In this document: positions 13,566 through 44,837 of the stretch, in pieces
Layout of the letters: every line of letters starts with the position of its first letter
Position numbering within the stretch: position 1 is the first letter of the stretch
NCBI GenBank assembly: GCA_040954595.2
Contig: CM082576.2
Location: forward strand, 11,036,001 to 11,100,000
Direction of reading: 5' to 3'
DNA: 64,000 bases
DNA from: Balanoglossus misakiensis
Taxonomy: Eukaryota; Hemichordata
Notes under the pieces: generated by a model
What the model saw: only the letters and a program-made list of their open reading frames with translations
What the model was told of the DNA's origin: nothing
Databases searched by the model: none
Translations under genes and position numbers: made by a program

Positions 13566-15835
13566 AGCTTCCCTCGTCCCTCCATTCCTCACCTGACCCC
13601 CACCACCACCACCACCTCCCTTAATTAAATATTTTTGGCAACGATGATTAAGGCCAAGCATATCCATAAGACGTTACTTAAAGTTAGGTCACATAGCTTC
13701 ACTACTTTTGAACTTCCATGTTGTCTGCAAAATGTCACTGCTAATTCTCTGTTCACTAAAACAGCTGTCAAATCCAGCAATAAGTCAGAACTATGCTTTC
13801 GGAATCATATGCAAAGGTCCACCCCCACCCCCGAAAAAATGTGATGGATTATGGCTAGAATTTGCCAAAGATGTGCAGACAACATGGCAAAAAGTTCTAT
13901 CTACTGTTTTTGGTGGCAGTTTTGGTTTGAAAGTACATTGTACTACAAGTTACGCAAACGATCTGTCATCTTGGTGTCTGTAATTTCGCATTGACCATTC
14001 AAACTGAGAGATTTGGAATATATTGTCTCCATTATACAATAGATGTACTGCAACCAGGTATTAGTTCGTGTATTTGACTCTACACAATACAACACAACAT
14101 AATTTATTATAGTAATTGTACATGATATGGTCTTTCCCTAGGTATTTGCACTTTTTATTCAGTTTCTGAGAGTACACTGGGCTTTTTTTTTCTTTGACTG
14201 CATTTTTCTCTGGCATAGTCTGGAAACTAAAGCATTCCATGACTGCATTGCGGGATTCAATTCCAGGCCAGAACTGCTACTCTGGTATAGAATCGTTTTC
14301 GTAAGTTCAAGTTGTCAATGACAGACGCGAACCTGGGTCACTCTGCACGTGACCGCATTGCACAAAAACTGCTGTTGTCATCACTTATGCAAATTTCATG
14401 ATCACCGTTGATGACACTGTGCAGCGAAATACATGTTCTGTTCTTAAAAACCTGCATTTTTGGTATGCCGGCATTTCGTGTCGAAGCCTCTGTTTGAGCT
14501 AAAGTCATTTACCAGGCATGACGAATGAGATTCCTGTCCCCCTGCTTTGGCTATCCAAAGCAAGACTGCACTTGTACCGGTATATGTGATTTTGGCAGCT
14601 GATAGTTTTTTCTACAACTTACAAGATTGTAAGTCTGATGTATCTCTTCAAGTCTCTCTGTAGCTATGGTACAAATATTTTCTTCGTCATAAGTAGCTTT
14701 ATGTAGCCAGTACTCAACTTCTGTAATTTACTTCAGTAGTTCAGCGAAAAGTGTGTGGCATCACAGTTTGGTTCAGAAACAAGGCCAACTACTTAATTGA
14801 AGAGTTGCTGTGACCCTTCACAAAAAAGAATGGTACCACCATAGACATTAATGGTACATTGTAACTTGTACTACCAGGTACTTAACACAGGGCATCAATT
14901 TGTAAATAAATGGACTGTCATCATTAAATCAGCACAAGCACACTCTGAATAATTTATTACTGAAAACATATACATAGCAAACCTTATAGAAACTTAAGCT
15001 TAGAATTTTCTTGCTTACTCGATAATCACCTTGTGAGGAAATCTTGGCACCGTCCAATATTTTATACTTTCTGATGACCATGAGTTTTTGGTAAAATAAT
15101 AACATGTGTGTAATATTGATGACAGCTTGGATTTATTATAGTGCTGGCAGTGTTCAGCATGATCTGAATAATCTACATACATGCACTATCAAGTCCAACT
15201 AACTGAATATTGCCTGCAGTTACTTCTTTTAAAAAAAAACAAAGTTGTTTTGATTGTCAGTTCATTCTTCAAGCAGGTGCACAACAGGTGAACAAGTGCT
15301 GTAACCTATAAGGATAGGCTATTTGACAGGTGTGCACATTGACCTTCAAATCACACAGATGCAACACCCAGCCATGTTTCTCAATTTCTGTAACAAGAGC
15401 GTTATATATTACATGTTACAAACAATGACTTTAACACCTGGATTATCAGCAACCTGGTAGTTTGAAAGTTAGATACTTTAGCCATGTTTGTCATGGTTTT
15501 TAATTTAAAAATAAATAAATCAAGCCCTTCTTCTGTGCTTTTTATATACTTATTAGCCCGAGTATGTAGATTTTTGTTAGAAGATATCCTTTTTTTAGAC
15601 TTGATTGATTGATTTGTGCAATTATTGTGAATTTATAAGACTACAATGTGATTGGTTAAAAATTGTGGATGGCTATGCCAGATAAATTCCTCATTCTCGT
15701 CTGTTGTGAACACAAATTAAAGATTTGTGTTCCAATTTATGGCTTGCTTTTATACATATTGAATAGTATATATTCACCGATATGTAATGTCATTTACTAG
15801 AGTAACAAATAAATAAAACCAACTTCTCACAGGAT
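13561..15835 (+). other. CFAP36: CFAP36 3' UTR with several poly(A) signals
   Basis: An AATAAA at 13561-13566 overlaps the stop codon. Further AATAAA hexamers occur downstream, the last pair overlapping at 15808-15813 and 15812-15817. The latter are the best candidate for the main cleavage site and would give a 3' UTR of about 2.3 kb. A short CCA-rich run lies just after the stop (about 13598-13620). No coding signal is seen here. Confidence 0.45.
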
Positions 15836-16218
15836 CGTCTCACCTTTAATATTTTGTCAGGAAAAGGCAGTGCGTTTACAATAGCGCCCTCACAGTTTAC
15901 TTCAACAAGTATCTATCGGTTATATAGAACTTTTGACCAGAAGATAAAATTCATGATCTATGGCTTCCTTTCTTGATTCAAATTGCAATTCCGAATCTCC
16001 TTGGCAGTTGTGCAATGTGGCCTTCCTGGTACATGGAAGTGAACTTGACTTTGTTGAGCACGGTATCTATGGAAACGTTGGCAATTTCATAGCCAAGCTT
16101 ATAAGTTATATGCCATCTCATTCTGTGCATGTGTACATGTTTGTGTGGTGTGTGTATGTTATGGTAGGTGTTAAAATTAGACGCATACTACACAGTGCTT
16201 GGCTTATCTCAAAGAGTC

Positions 16219-18897
16219 TTTATTTATAGAGATTAACTTGGTTATGATTAATCATTTTAAAAACCCCTAATAATGACTACCTAAGCAGTAACCATAATCG
16301 GGGGGATAACAACACATCTGACGGTATTTTTTTGCTTTTTTTCATCATTTTTTTTTTCGATGGATTTTTTTTTAATTTACTTTTTTGGAAACTAAAACTA
16401 ACAGAGCAGACTCCATTGAAGACCCGTCCTAGGTGCGATACAAAAGGACATTACTGGACTTTTACAAAAAAATTGTATGAGGAGTGTTGTCAAAGGGAAA
16501 AAAAACATCCAATGTTCCCAATAATTGATCATCACCATGGTGGTTTTATCTGACAGAATTTTAAAACATACAAAAATATTTCATAAACTCTATGTGTCAT
16601 TAGAATAGGCAAGTTCTTTCATTCTCTGTTTTTTGTCCTAATTTTTTACATGGCAATATTTTATCTACATTGCTATAGAATAATAATCTCTGATCTGGGG
16701 AAGAGGCTGGTATTATCAATGACAAAGTGCTCTGGTAATTTCTTTCCATCAAGAGTACACATATATAAAAAAGTCAGCAACATTGGTAACTTTTTTTTTA
16801 CAATAACAGAAATGATGGGATACACAGTGGCACACTAAACGTACACAATATTAAGAAACTTTGCCAACAGCCAAGATTTACACTGAAAATTTATACATCA
16901 CAGGCCCCACTTGCTACTAAATCAGGGTACGTGGGATCACCTGGAGAAGAGGGGTATGAATGTCAAGGTGAAAGGTCACAGGGCAAAGGTCGGGCCCGAC
17001 CCAAGCAATCAGGTCACAGTGGGCAGGGTTTTTTTTCTTCATGGAAACGTCTGTCACACCCAGCAAGTGGAACTTGTTCACCTGCGTGCCCAGTCGCACA
17101 AACTCGGAACTCCCAAAACCTGCTGTCTGTTTGCAGAAGGAAGACACACTTATTAAACGCCGACCGAATGACCTGTTTGCTTGAATCGGAGCGCGCCGTG
17201 ACGCTGACTTGTGAGCTTATAAAGAAAGTAACAAGAGCTGACATCACCCAGCTTTTGCAACAGTACCACCCCCATACCCTCTGTGATAAAAAATAAAAAA
17301 ACAAAGTTCATTAGGTGAAGCCCCGTTTAGAGAACTATTTGGTCCAGCGGAGGTCTAAAGATACTGTTATGCTAAAACAAAGAGAAACAGTCACAGGAAT
17401 AGAAAAAAAAAAACACTGCAAGGGAGGAGGCACCTCCTAATAAACATTGTAAAATATACAGTACAAACTCAACGATTTCATTTTTGAGCTTTTTTTTATA
17501 TGGGGGGTTTTACAATCACATAACCTATCATGTATCTACATCTGGAAAATGACTGCAACATTCTGGACCAAAAAAATATATATAAATTACAAAACAGTTA
17601 ATTCACACTGCTTCTCTTTGACTAAATCAGAATTGTTTTTTTAAAAAAATTAGCCACCCTTTTTTTAAAACCTGATTTTGTTTTTTGTTGCCGTTTTTCT
17701 CAGTGTATCTGTGATGCAAACATGCTTCACCGTAACAGCAGCTTCTGTTCACAGTCAACTTAGAAGAGTGGACACATCCTGACAAATTTCACATTTCTTA
17801 AAGAACAAAAAAAGGGATTTCACAGAAACACTACTGAAAAACGTCTCTCTTTTTATTTAAAACAGCTGACAGACACAAAGAAATTATAATTACTCTACTC
17901 TCAGCTACACTGTAACCTACACTTCACTGTTGCATTTGAACACCTCACATAATTAGATTTAATTAACTTTTTTTTAAAATTCAAACTAGAAGCAGTATTC
18001 CAGTTGTGTACAGTTTATTAAGCGTCAGCCTATCATATTCCCTTGTACATGGACAGGTATGATTTGGGTCTTGACCTTTTCAGGCTCTGTCAGGATCAAT
18101 TTTTTTTTTTTTTTATTTACCCGGAGAAAAACAAATTGTACGAAGTATGGAACAGATCACATCAACATGACATTAGATTGTATTTTCTTTACAAAAAAAT
18201 TCTCCAAGAAATTCCCTGAATTGTTTTATGTTTGTGAGTTTTCCACTGATCTCAATCAAAGTGTCTCGTACGTTTTCCTTGGCTAATGTTGAAAAATCAG
18301 GTTTGTACTAGCATGGACACGAGGGCGCACTCCCAAGTACGGTCCACATCATTTGCAGGTGTATTGCTGTATGTACAAAGTTGGCAGTATATCCCCCTTC
18401 CTTCTGCTATCCCCTCGAAGTTCTACACCTTTGTACCTGTGGTGATTTGTTTTTTCCGCCTTTTTTTCTGAAGAGTGGGGAGGCAATCGAGTGAAGGGGG
18501 CAGCGTTACCACCACAGGTTGATTAAGACTTTGTGACCAATACTGCTGAAAACGCAAAAAAAACAAGAACAAAAAATTTCGGAAAGAAAAGAAATTCTTA
18601 TTTCTGTCGCGGGTGCCCACAGGTTGAAAGCAGACCACGAAACTCGTCATAAATAAACCCTGATCGTCATCGGCTGCCGATAAACCAGCATACAAAAAGT
18701 GGAATCAATTTCTTTTTCCGAACGCGAGTTCCGGGCCTGAACACCAGCGCGAACCCCAAAACAAGTTGAAACAGGAAAACTGTCGATGAGTCGTCGTCTG
18801 CCTTGCAGTTGTTGTGTGTGTGGCATGGCAACTTGTTTGGGCGGCATACTTGTCACGAGAAAGGCTGTGCGTGTGTCCCTTTTAATAATCTGCTACA
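16219..18897 (-). other. PPP4R3: PPP4R3 3' UTR and convergent intergenic DNA
   Basis: Downstream of the PPP4R3 stop, on the minus strand, several AATAAA hexamers appear, for example at 18112-18117 and, most distal, 16219-16224. The 3' UTR could therefore be anywhere from about 0.8 to 2.7 kb. Open frames in this interval (such as 16911-17304 on both strands) resemble no family and overlap each other. The space left between the two convergent transcripts is only a few hundred bases (about 15836-16200). Confidence 0.4.
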
Positions 18898-38537
<19,640 letters not shown>

Positions 38538-38641
38538 GTTGAAATACTCGTGGTTTTAGCAATTATTTCAGATTATTGGGACATGTGATGAGGGCTGTGG
38601 GTCCATGTTACGAGCTAATATGCACTTTATAAGCTTTCCTA

Positions 38642-38652
38642 GCCGCCATCTT
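38642..38652 (-). promoter_or_regulatory. PPP4R3: YY1-type site in the PPP4R3 promoter
   Basis: On the minus strand this reads AAGATGGCGGC, the classic YY1 consensus, about 105 bases upstream of the PPP4R3 start codon. YY1 motifs in this orientation often mark transcription starts of housekeeping genes. A second ATGGCGGC-like patch lies near 38708. The wider interval 38538-39735 to the PGAP4-like array holds no gene I can support. Confidence 0.5.
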
Positions 38653-39735
38653 GGATCGAACAACAACATCCTACGGGGTTTCAAAAATTGTGATCCAGGG
38701 ATTTTCATGGCGGCGCCAAAATTTAAATACGTAATCTGCTGGGCGCAACAGACAGCTGACTAGACGAGGAAGCCATACAAGGCTGCCATTCAATGATGTG
38801 GAAGTCTGGATACGAGTGCGATATGATCCCATTACATTTTTTTATAGCTCGTGGGAGACTAAGTGTGGGACGCAATGTACTTTAGACTAATATTTATAAA
38901 TGTATAAGCTAGTTCCAATCCGTGTTAAAACTTGCATGTGATGTAGGCCTAATGTACCTGAGCCTGAGGACGACCATCTGGTACAGACCATGGACAGACT
39001 CAGCACAGGCGCTAGGCCTGTGTGTTCACGGCGTTTATACAAGGCCCCAACGCCGGAAACACACAGACCTATACGCAGGGCTAAGTCTGAGCTGAGGCGT
39101 ATTTCACCGTGACAAATAAAACCGTTCCGTCGGAGATGAAATCCATGTATATAGGCTAAAGTCAATGGCATATTATATTAATTTACTATAGCTGTATTCC
39201 TGCCTAGGCTGTGAAGTTGAAGAAATAAGTTTTAATAGGCCTACTGCAGTACTGGTTGTTGCGAATATTTATTGTCATATAATAATAAATATATGTCTAT
39301 AAAATTTGTTTATGGCAAACACGGACACGCCATAAAAATGATTATATTTGCCAAATGTAGTACCACACAGACTGAGGCGCTCATCTATAAGGTTGTATCA
39401 ATCACAAGTTAATGACCAACCCAGTGTAAATACCTCACCAGTTTTGCTACCTGTTGATTCCCAGTCATGTGACCTTCTAAGCTTTGGCGGTTTGCAGTCC
39501 GATCTGGGAAGAAGTCACGGAAGAAGAAGGTGATATTTGCAATGGATGGTTCATTTATTCGGGTTCCCAGCTTTATAGGGCCTAATAGCAGAAACCAAGT
39601 AGGCCTACAGAAGATCATGAAGTAAAGGGTGTACGGTCGCGTCGGGTCAGGTAGAAATTACCAATGGATTGGTTGCGCAAGAGCTTGGCACGTAAATACT
39701 AGTATAGTTTACGCTCTACCAAAACATTTTCAACG

Positions 39736-40986
39736 ATGTTACTGACACGAGTTTTGCTGCATGCAACCATATTGTATGCTGTCACCTTCGGTTTGATACT
39801 GCCGTTTTTGTGTCTCGATTTACCATACTCTCTCTACTTCCGCAACAACTGGCTGGAAGACAAACCACTGGCCGATTTCGTGAACAGCGCCATCAACCGC
39901 CGCGCTGCTCCTGTGTTACGCGCAGAAAAGTACTTCTCTTCTTTGCCACCGCTGTCGGAATCAGATCGGGACAACAGTCTACAGAAAAGGGGTTCGCCGA
40001 GATTCGCTATTGGTATAATAACGACGCGACGCGTCGGCAGTTTTCGGTATCCGGGATATGACCCGAAGTACCTGACAGAGGTTGCCGCCAGAGCGCACGA
40101 AATTCTCCAACGTCGTCCTGACAACGACTCGGTTTTAGTCATATGCAATGTCGATCGTCAACCAGACGAACACGGCGAAGCTGACCGCCTCTCAAAGTGC
40201 ATTCCCAGCATCGCAAAATACATGCGAGCGAACGACCACGAAAACAACGAAGAACAGCTGACGATGGAAGGAATCTATAAAACAGAACAAGAAGATTATT
40301 CATTTTGCCTAGATAAGTTGTCAAAACTGAAACCGTCTTACACAGTGCTTTTACAAGACGATGCCTTGATGCAGTGGGATTTCTTTGATGTCCTTGAGCG
40401 GATTCTAAAAACGCGAATAGAAAATACCCTCAGGCGTGGGGAACTTCTCCAGAGTCGAGACTCGAACAACGTTGCTGCTGTAAAGCTCTACTTTCCCGAG
40501 AAGTGGCAGGGTTATTCCTGGGAGCCATCCAGACTGGCCGAACTCTCGCTCATAGGTTGGTGCGGGGGTATGTTGCTAGCCGCAGCCTACAGTGGCTGCA
40601 ACCCCAGGGTAAAATCAAGCTTCCCGCTTCGCTGTCTCGTGGTACTCTTATCAGTTTCTTACTTTCAGCTAATAGCAGTCACTGTCGGACGCCACTATTT
40701 ATTGGAGATTCGTCGCCTACTTCCAGGTTTTTATACATTGTCAAACGCTCCAGATTGCTGCATTCCAGCCGTGGTCTACAACAATCTCCATGTAGCCCGC
40801 ATCGTCGGTTTTCTGGAATCCATCGAGTGCAGTCGGGCCTATCCCGTCGACATCGCCATCTCCGATTTCATTCGGCGAGCTGGACTGGAACAGTACTTAG
40901 TCGTTCCCAGTCTCGTCCGGCACATCGGCATGTTTTCGACACTCCATCGAGAACCTAAAGACCCGCTAGGTTTTCTCGATGTTTAG
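39736..40986 (+). CDS. PGAP4: PGAP4-like (TMEM246) Golgi GPI-GalNAc transferase, paralog 1
   Basis: Intronless frame of 416 aa; human PGAP4 is about 403 aa and also has a single coding exon. A signal-anchor hydrophobic segment covers about residues 7-28. The lumenal glycosyltransferase core has IGIITT near residue 93, CNVD, EQEDYSFCLDKL, then LLQDDA with the acidic pair at residues 208-209, and VKLYFPEKWQGYSWE. A pair of hydrophobic segments (about 268-325) matches the family's unusual membrane hairpin inside the catalytic domain. Then come GRHYLLEIRRLLPGFYTLS, CCIPAV (cysteines 341-342) and VRHIGMFSTLH. PGAP4 adds GalNAc to the first mannose of GPI anchors in the Golgi. Human PGAP4 has EDD where this protein has QDD. 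A plausible AATAAA is at 41591-41596. The following 40987-41958 holds no gene. Confidence 0.9.
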   Translation: MLLTRVLLHATILYAVTFGLILPFLCLDLPYSLYFRNNWLEDKPLADFVNSAINRRAAPVLRAEKYFSSLPPLSESDRDNSLQKRGSPRFAIGIITTRRVGSFRYPGYDPKYLTEVAARAHEILQRRPDNDSVLVICNVDRQPDEHGEADRLSKCIPSIAKYMRANDHENNEEQLTMEGIYKTEQEDYSFCLDKLSKLKPSYTVLLQDDALMQWDFFDVLERILKTRIENTLRRGELLQSRDSNNVAAVKLYFPEKWQGYSWEPSRLAELSLIGWCGGMLLAAAYSGCNPRVKSSFPLRCLVVLLSVSYFQLIAVTVGRHYLLEIRRLLPGFYTLSNAPDCCIPAVVYNNLHVARIVGFLESIECSRAYPVDIAISDFIRRAGLEQYLVVPSLVRHIGMFSTLHREPKDPLGFLDV

Positions 40987-41958
40987 GCCAAATTCTTGAT
41001 CAAATGTTTTTACGCCAAAGACCTTTATAGCAATGGAAAGCTTCTTTTTAGTAATTTTATGCCTAGTCTTTGTTGCCATCATTTGTGGTACGTGAAGTGT
41101 GTGCTTGTTTTGCGTCTTATAATGACGGATTTAGAGAAAAAAAATACTTGAACAAGTGTAACTCTAGCCCAGCCGATGGTCAATCTGAAACTTGTGTAGG
41201 CCTATACGCTTTAGCCTTTTGTCGGCAAAACCATGTCTCGTATTTTAAAAGAAAACTTGTTTTTCAAGTACAACCGCCGATCGTTTTCTCACTAGCTAAA
41301 TTGACATAATTAAAACTCTAAGAAAGACAATTCTGTGACATAAGAAGACGTCTTGATTTTGTGAAAATATGGTGGACTTCCGATCATCTATTTTTGAGTT
41401 ACACTATTTACGGACATAATGTGTCCAAAGAACAAAGTTGGAAAATGATAAATTGCAGACAAGAACATGTATATAACAAAGGGACGGCGTCTTTGTCAAT
41501 ATTGACTTGTTGTCATCTCTCAATACCATGAAAAGGGAAAATTTTGCGTTGAGAAAGTTCTGAATTTTCGACGAAATACTCACGCTATTTAATAAACCTC
41601 ATAAGATCAGCTATTGCAATCCGAAAAGGAAACCAACCCGAAGCCGAGTCTGACGCTAACTCCATATTCCAAAATGGCGACGTACACCAGGAAGTGAAAG
41701 TAATCTTGTGTACCTTCTCAACGCACTGGCCGTACCTGTCTTCGCCACACGGGACATTTGCTTTGGAATAATGTAGAAGGCCTCTTTCATTGGTAGACTG
41801 TTTCCAGATTGGGTGGAGGCGTCAACAAGAGCAAGATCCGAGTATGGACGTTTCGTACATTGTGTAGTACGGGTGCCCATGATTGACTCTACGTTGTTCG
41901 TAAAGGAGCAGCAGAGGCAAACTTTACCCTCGCGTCTGTTGGACGCCAGCAACCCTCA

Positions 41959-43257
41959 ATGATGCGCATTTGTGGTGCATATTCTTGTGAGAAATTCCCG
42001 GCGCCAGTTTTCCCCGACAAGACACTGTTGATCCATGCATTTGTCGTGTATGTTACTGTATTTTGCGTAATCTTGCCGGTAGTGCTTTACGATGTCACTT
42101 TTTCGATGTATTTCAAAATTAGGGCTAGAGAATCATCTGACATCATTGGCGAGCTGGTGACCAAAAGAACGTTGGAAGTGCAGAAGGCAAAGGAATATTT
42201 TGCTCTGAAGGAATTGCCACAGAATCTCGCGAGTGATCATGACACTCACGCGGACGGGAAATCGCCGTGGGTTGCTGTCGGCGTCATCACGGTAAAGCGA
42301 CACGTGACGCACGCACTGTACAAGCATTTCAAGCCAGAATACGTGATCGAGGTAGCCGCAAAGCTAAATCAGGAGTTTGAAAAGTTCACCTCACAACATG
42401 CAGAGGTGCGCGTTTACATTTGCAACGCGGAAGGGAACTATACGCGGAACAGCGAGGCTGTTTACCTGTCGCGTTACATGCAGGTGATACAGAGAAACCC
42501 CACCCGTACCCGCGAGATGCCCAGTGCAGGGGCACCTGTCGATCCGTTCGAAAGCGAGAGACTGGACTACGCCTTTTGCCTCGCGGAAATGGCGAAATTT
42601 GGCGCGAAGTATACCCTCATTCTCCAAGACGACGCCGTTGTGCACGAGGATTTCTTTACAAATCTCAGGACAATCTTGGACACCAAAGTTGAACGTCGAT
42701 ACGAGAGAGGAGGTATCATCGAACCAGACGCGGACAATCTAGCCCTGGTGAAACTCTACTTCCCCGAAAAATGGCAGGGCTACTCGTGGGATCTTGCCCC
42801 GTGTCTCGAACTTCTGAGCATCGGCAGCGTAGGGGGAATATCACTGTCGTGTTTCTATTGGATGCTGAGAAAAAAAACTTTCAATTACCGCAGGCATTTC
42901 AAAGTGACTCTTGGCCTGTGTTCCCTGTTTTGTGTTTTGGCGGCAATCGTCGTAGGCCGTCAGAATCTTCTCCTCCTTCGGGAGAAATTCGGCGTTTACC
43001 AGATTCGCCAGGCACCGCACTGCTGTATACCTGCAGTGCTGTACACCCGCAACGGTATCGACCAAATCTCCGAGTATCTGCAATCACCCGATTTGCATTG
43101 CAGTAAAAAGAACCCATTGGACGTAACAATTGGCAAATATGTCGACCACATAGGCATGGATCAGATATTAGTTGTGCCCAATATGGTGGACCACATCGGC
43201 ATTTTTTCAACTCTTCATAAAGTCCCCAAGAATCCACGGTCATTTTTCCCCAATTAG
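41959..43257 (+). CDS. PGAP4: PGAP4-like (TMEM246) Golgi GPI-GalNAc transferase, paralog 2
   Basis: Intronless frame of 432 aa in the same orientation, 972 bases after paralog 1. The N-terminal anchor lies at about residues 24-46. Core motifs are GVITVKR, CNAEGN, ERLDYAFCLAEMAKF, LQDDA (acidic pair at residues 224-225), VKLYFPEKWQGYSWD, a two-segment membrane hairpin, GRQNLLLLREKFGVYQIR, CCIPAVLY and VDHIGIFSTLHK. Cysteines in the ICN, FCL, CCIP and LHC positions are shared with the other two copies and with human PGAP4. Start choice: two adjacent ATGs open the frame, and the first is used. The last 17 codons and stop fall inside an exact 89-bp tandem duplication whose second copy lies in the 3' UTR. 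A likely poly(A) signal is at 43752-43757. Confidence 0.9.
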   Translation: MMRICGAYSCEKFPAPVFPDKTLLIHAFVVYVTVFCVILPVVLYDVTFSMYFKIRARESSDIIGELVTKRTLEVQKAKEYFALKELPQNLASDHDTHADGKSPWVAVGVITVKRHVTHALYKHFKPEYVIEVAAKLNQEFEKFTSQHAEVRVYICNAEGNYTRNSEAVYLSRYMQVIQRNPTRTREMPSAGAPVDPFESERLDYAFCLAEMAKFGAKYTLILQDDAVVHEDFFTNLRTILDTKVERRYERGGIIEPDADNLALVKLYFPEKWQGYSWDLAPCLELLSIGSVGGISLSCFYWMLRKKTFNYRRHFKVTLGLCSLFCVLAAIVVGRQNLLLLREKFGVYQIRQAPHCCIPAVLYTRNGIDQISEYLQSPDLHCSKKNPLDVTIGKYVDHIGMDQILVVPNMVDHIGIFSTLHKVPKNPRSFFPN

Positions 43258-43380
43258 GAATGTTTTTACATTAATTTTTTTTATTATTTTATTTTTCAAC
43301 TCTTCATAAAGTCCCCAAGAATCCACGGTCATTTTTCCCCAATTAGGAATGTTTTTACATTAATTTTTTTTATTATTTTA
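43203..43380 (+). repeat. Exact 89-bp direct tandem duplication at the 3' end of PGAP4-like paralog 2
   Basis: Copy 1 is about 43203-43291 and copy 2 about 43292-43380, with no difference that I can see. Each copy contains the final codons, the TAG stop and the start of an AT-rich 3' UTR. The protein is unaffected because the first stop is used. Confidence 0.9.
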
Positions 43381-44837
43381 TTATGAGAACCAGACGTTCG
43401 TTGTTCATGTAACGAATACAATCGACTGACTACACTGGCGTCTTTGTGAAATTCTGACGGAACAACTCATGGTCTTTGTCGGGAGTTACGTACTGTGGTT
43501 TATCTCACCTGATATGTGTATTTTTAAATAGAAGCGCTCAAAGCATCGTAGTTGAAATGAATAATATAGAAGCTGGTAAAGGGAGCCCCCAACACGTTTG
43601 TAACAAAGCCTGGCCAACGGACTGGTATAACAGATATGCACAGTGTACGCAATTTTGTTCAAGTTACATACGATACATTTCTCGACACCTATGTAGGTAA
43701 TAGCGTATTCGGCAATTTTATTATACTTTTATGTAGAGAATATATATTTATAATAAATAATTTCCCAAGGCGTTCTTGATCCTGACATCGCGATTTTAGT
43801 AAATGGTAGTTTACAAAGGGCAGAGGACCATTTATCTCTCCTTCCCCCCTCCCCCTCTCTCCCCATCGCAAAGTGAAGTTCAAAGAGTGGCAATTACCAA
43901 TAGTTAATCAAACAAAACACGCAACTGATATTTAATAACGTAAACAGTGCTAAATGTGTACAATCATGCTTTGCGTTAGCCGGGTACTCATATTTCAGCG
44001 GGGCCAAATATCTCGACGGGTAAACTTTTCGTGTGTGTGTGTGTGTTTTTTTTTCTTTTTTGTGTGTGCGTATAGCTGTCGGCGAAGAATTGTGCGGTGA
44101 TTTTAGAATTCGGGTGTAGAAACATATATGCGGCCACATTCATCCATATTGGGGTCACATTTCACAAAGCAGGCAACAAGGTGGTCGCATTATTTTTCAC
44201 CACAGACCGCGGGGGAGGATTACGACGGAGTCATGTAACACAGAATTCTTGGCCAACAGACGTGCATGAAATAGAAATATTGGGGGGGGGGGCAGGGTTG
44301 TAAACGAATTGCGATCATAAGCTTACCCAATGTACAGACAAACAAAATAGTACAGTACAGTACAGTACAGGAAAGCAGTAAAGCACAAAGAACACGTCGC
44401 ATTTGTGAAGGAATGACATATGCACCTCTGACACAAAGACCCAGAATTATTGGCAGCAGGTGTTTCGAAAAGAGTAACCCAGCCCTGCCCCCCTCCCGAC
44501 ACCTTCCTCCCGATTCCGTTACCATCGTAATAACCGAAACTTCTTTCGCGCGCTGCATGCTCGTTGAGGGCACTCTGGGAGACTACGCCCACATTCACGA
44601 GTTATACCGCAGCAAACGTACGTAGTACATGTAATTTAAAACAGGCTGGAATGCTAATGTGTGCATGACCCTGAGAGGCGACGTAGATTTATTGGATTTA
44701 TCTGTGTGACCTTTCCTACGTGTCGCGGGCGATGGCGGCCAGTAATTAACAGACAAGTGTTTTGGTCCGTCATCTTTTTAAAGACATGAGTATAGGGTAA
44801 GAACGGTACGCATCAGTCAACGTGGAGATACTCCCTT
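43381..44837. other. Spacer between PGAP4-like paralogs 2 and 3
   Basis: No gene is seen. It contains a pyrimidine-rich run (about 43830-43865), a short GT run near 44033-44046, a G run near 44281-44292 and a GTACA pentanucleotide repeat at about 44349-44371. A GATGGCGGCC motif near 44730 could mark promoter DNA of paralog 3. Confidence 0.55.

Noticed and set aside
39810-40958. Long alternative frames on both strands within the PGAP4-like genes
   Set aside because: They are shadows of the GC-rich single-exon coding sequences; the PGAP4 motifs fix the true frame.
41656-41952. 98-codon minus-strand frame upstream of PGAP4-like paralog 2
   Set aside because: It shows no family resemblance and covers the likely promoter region of paralog 2.
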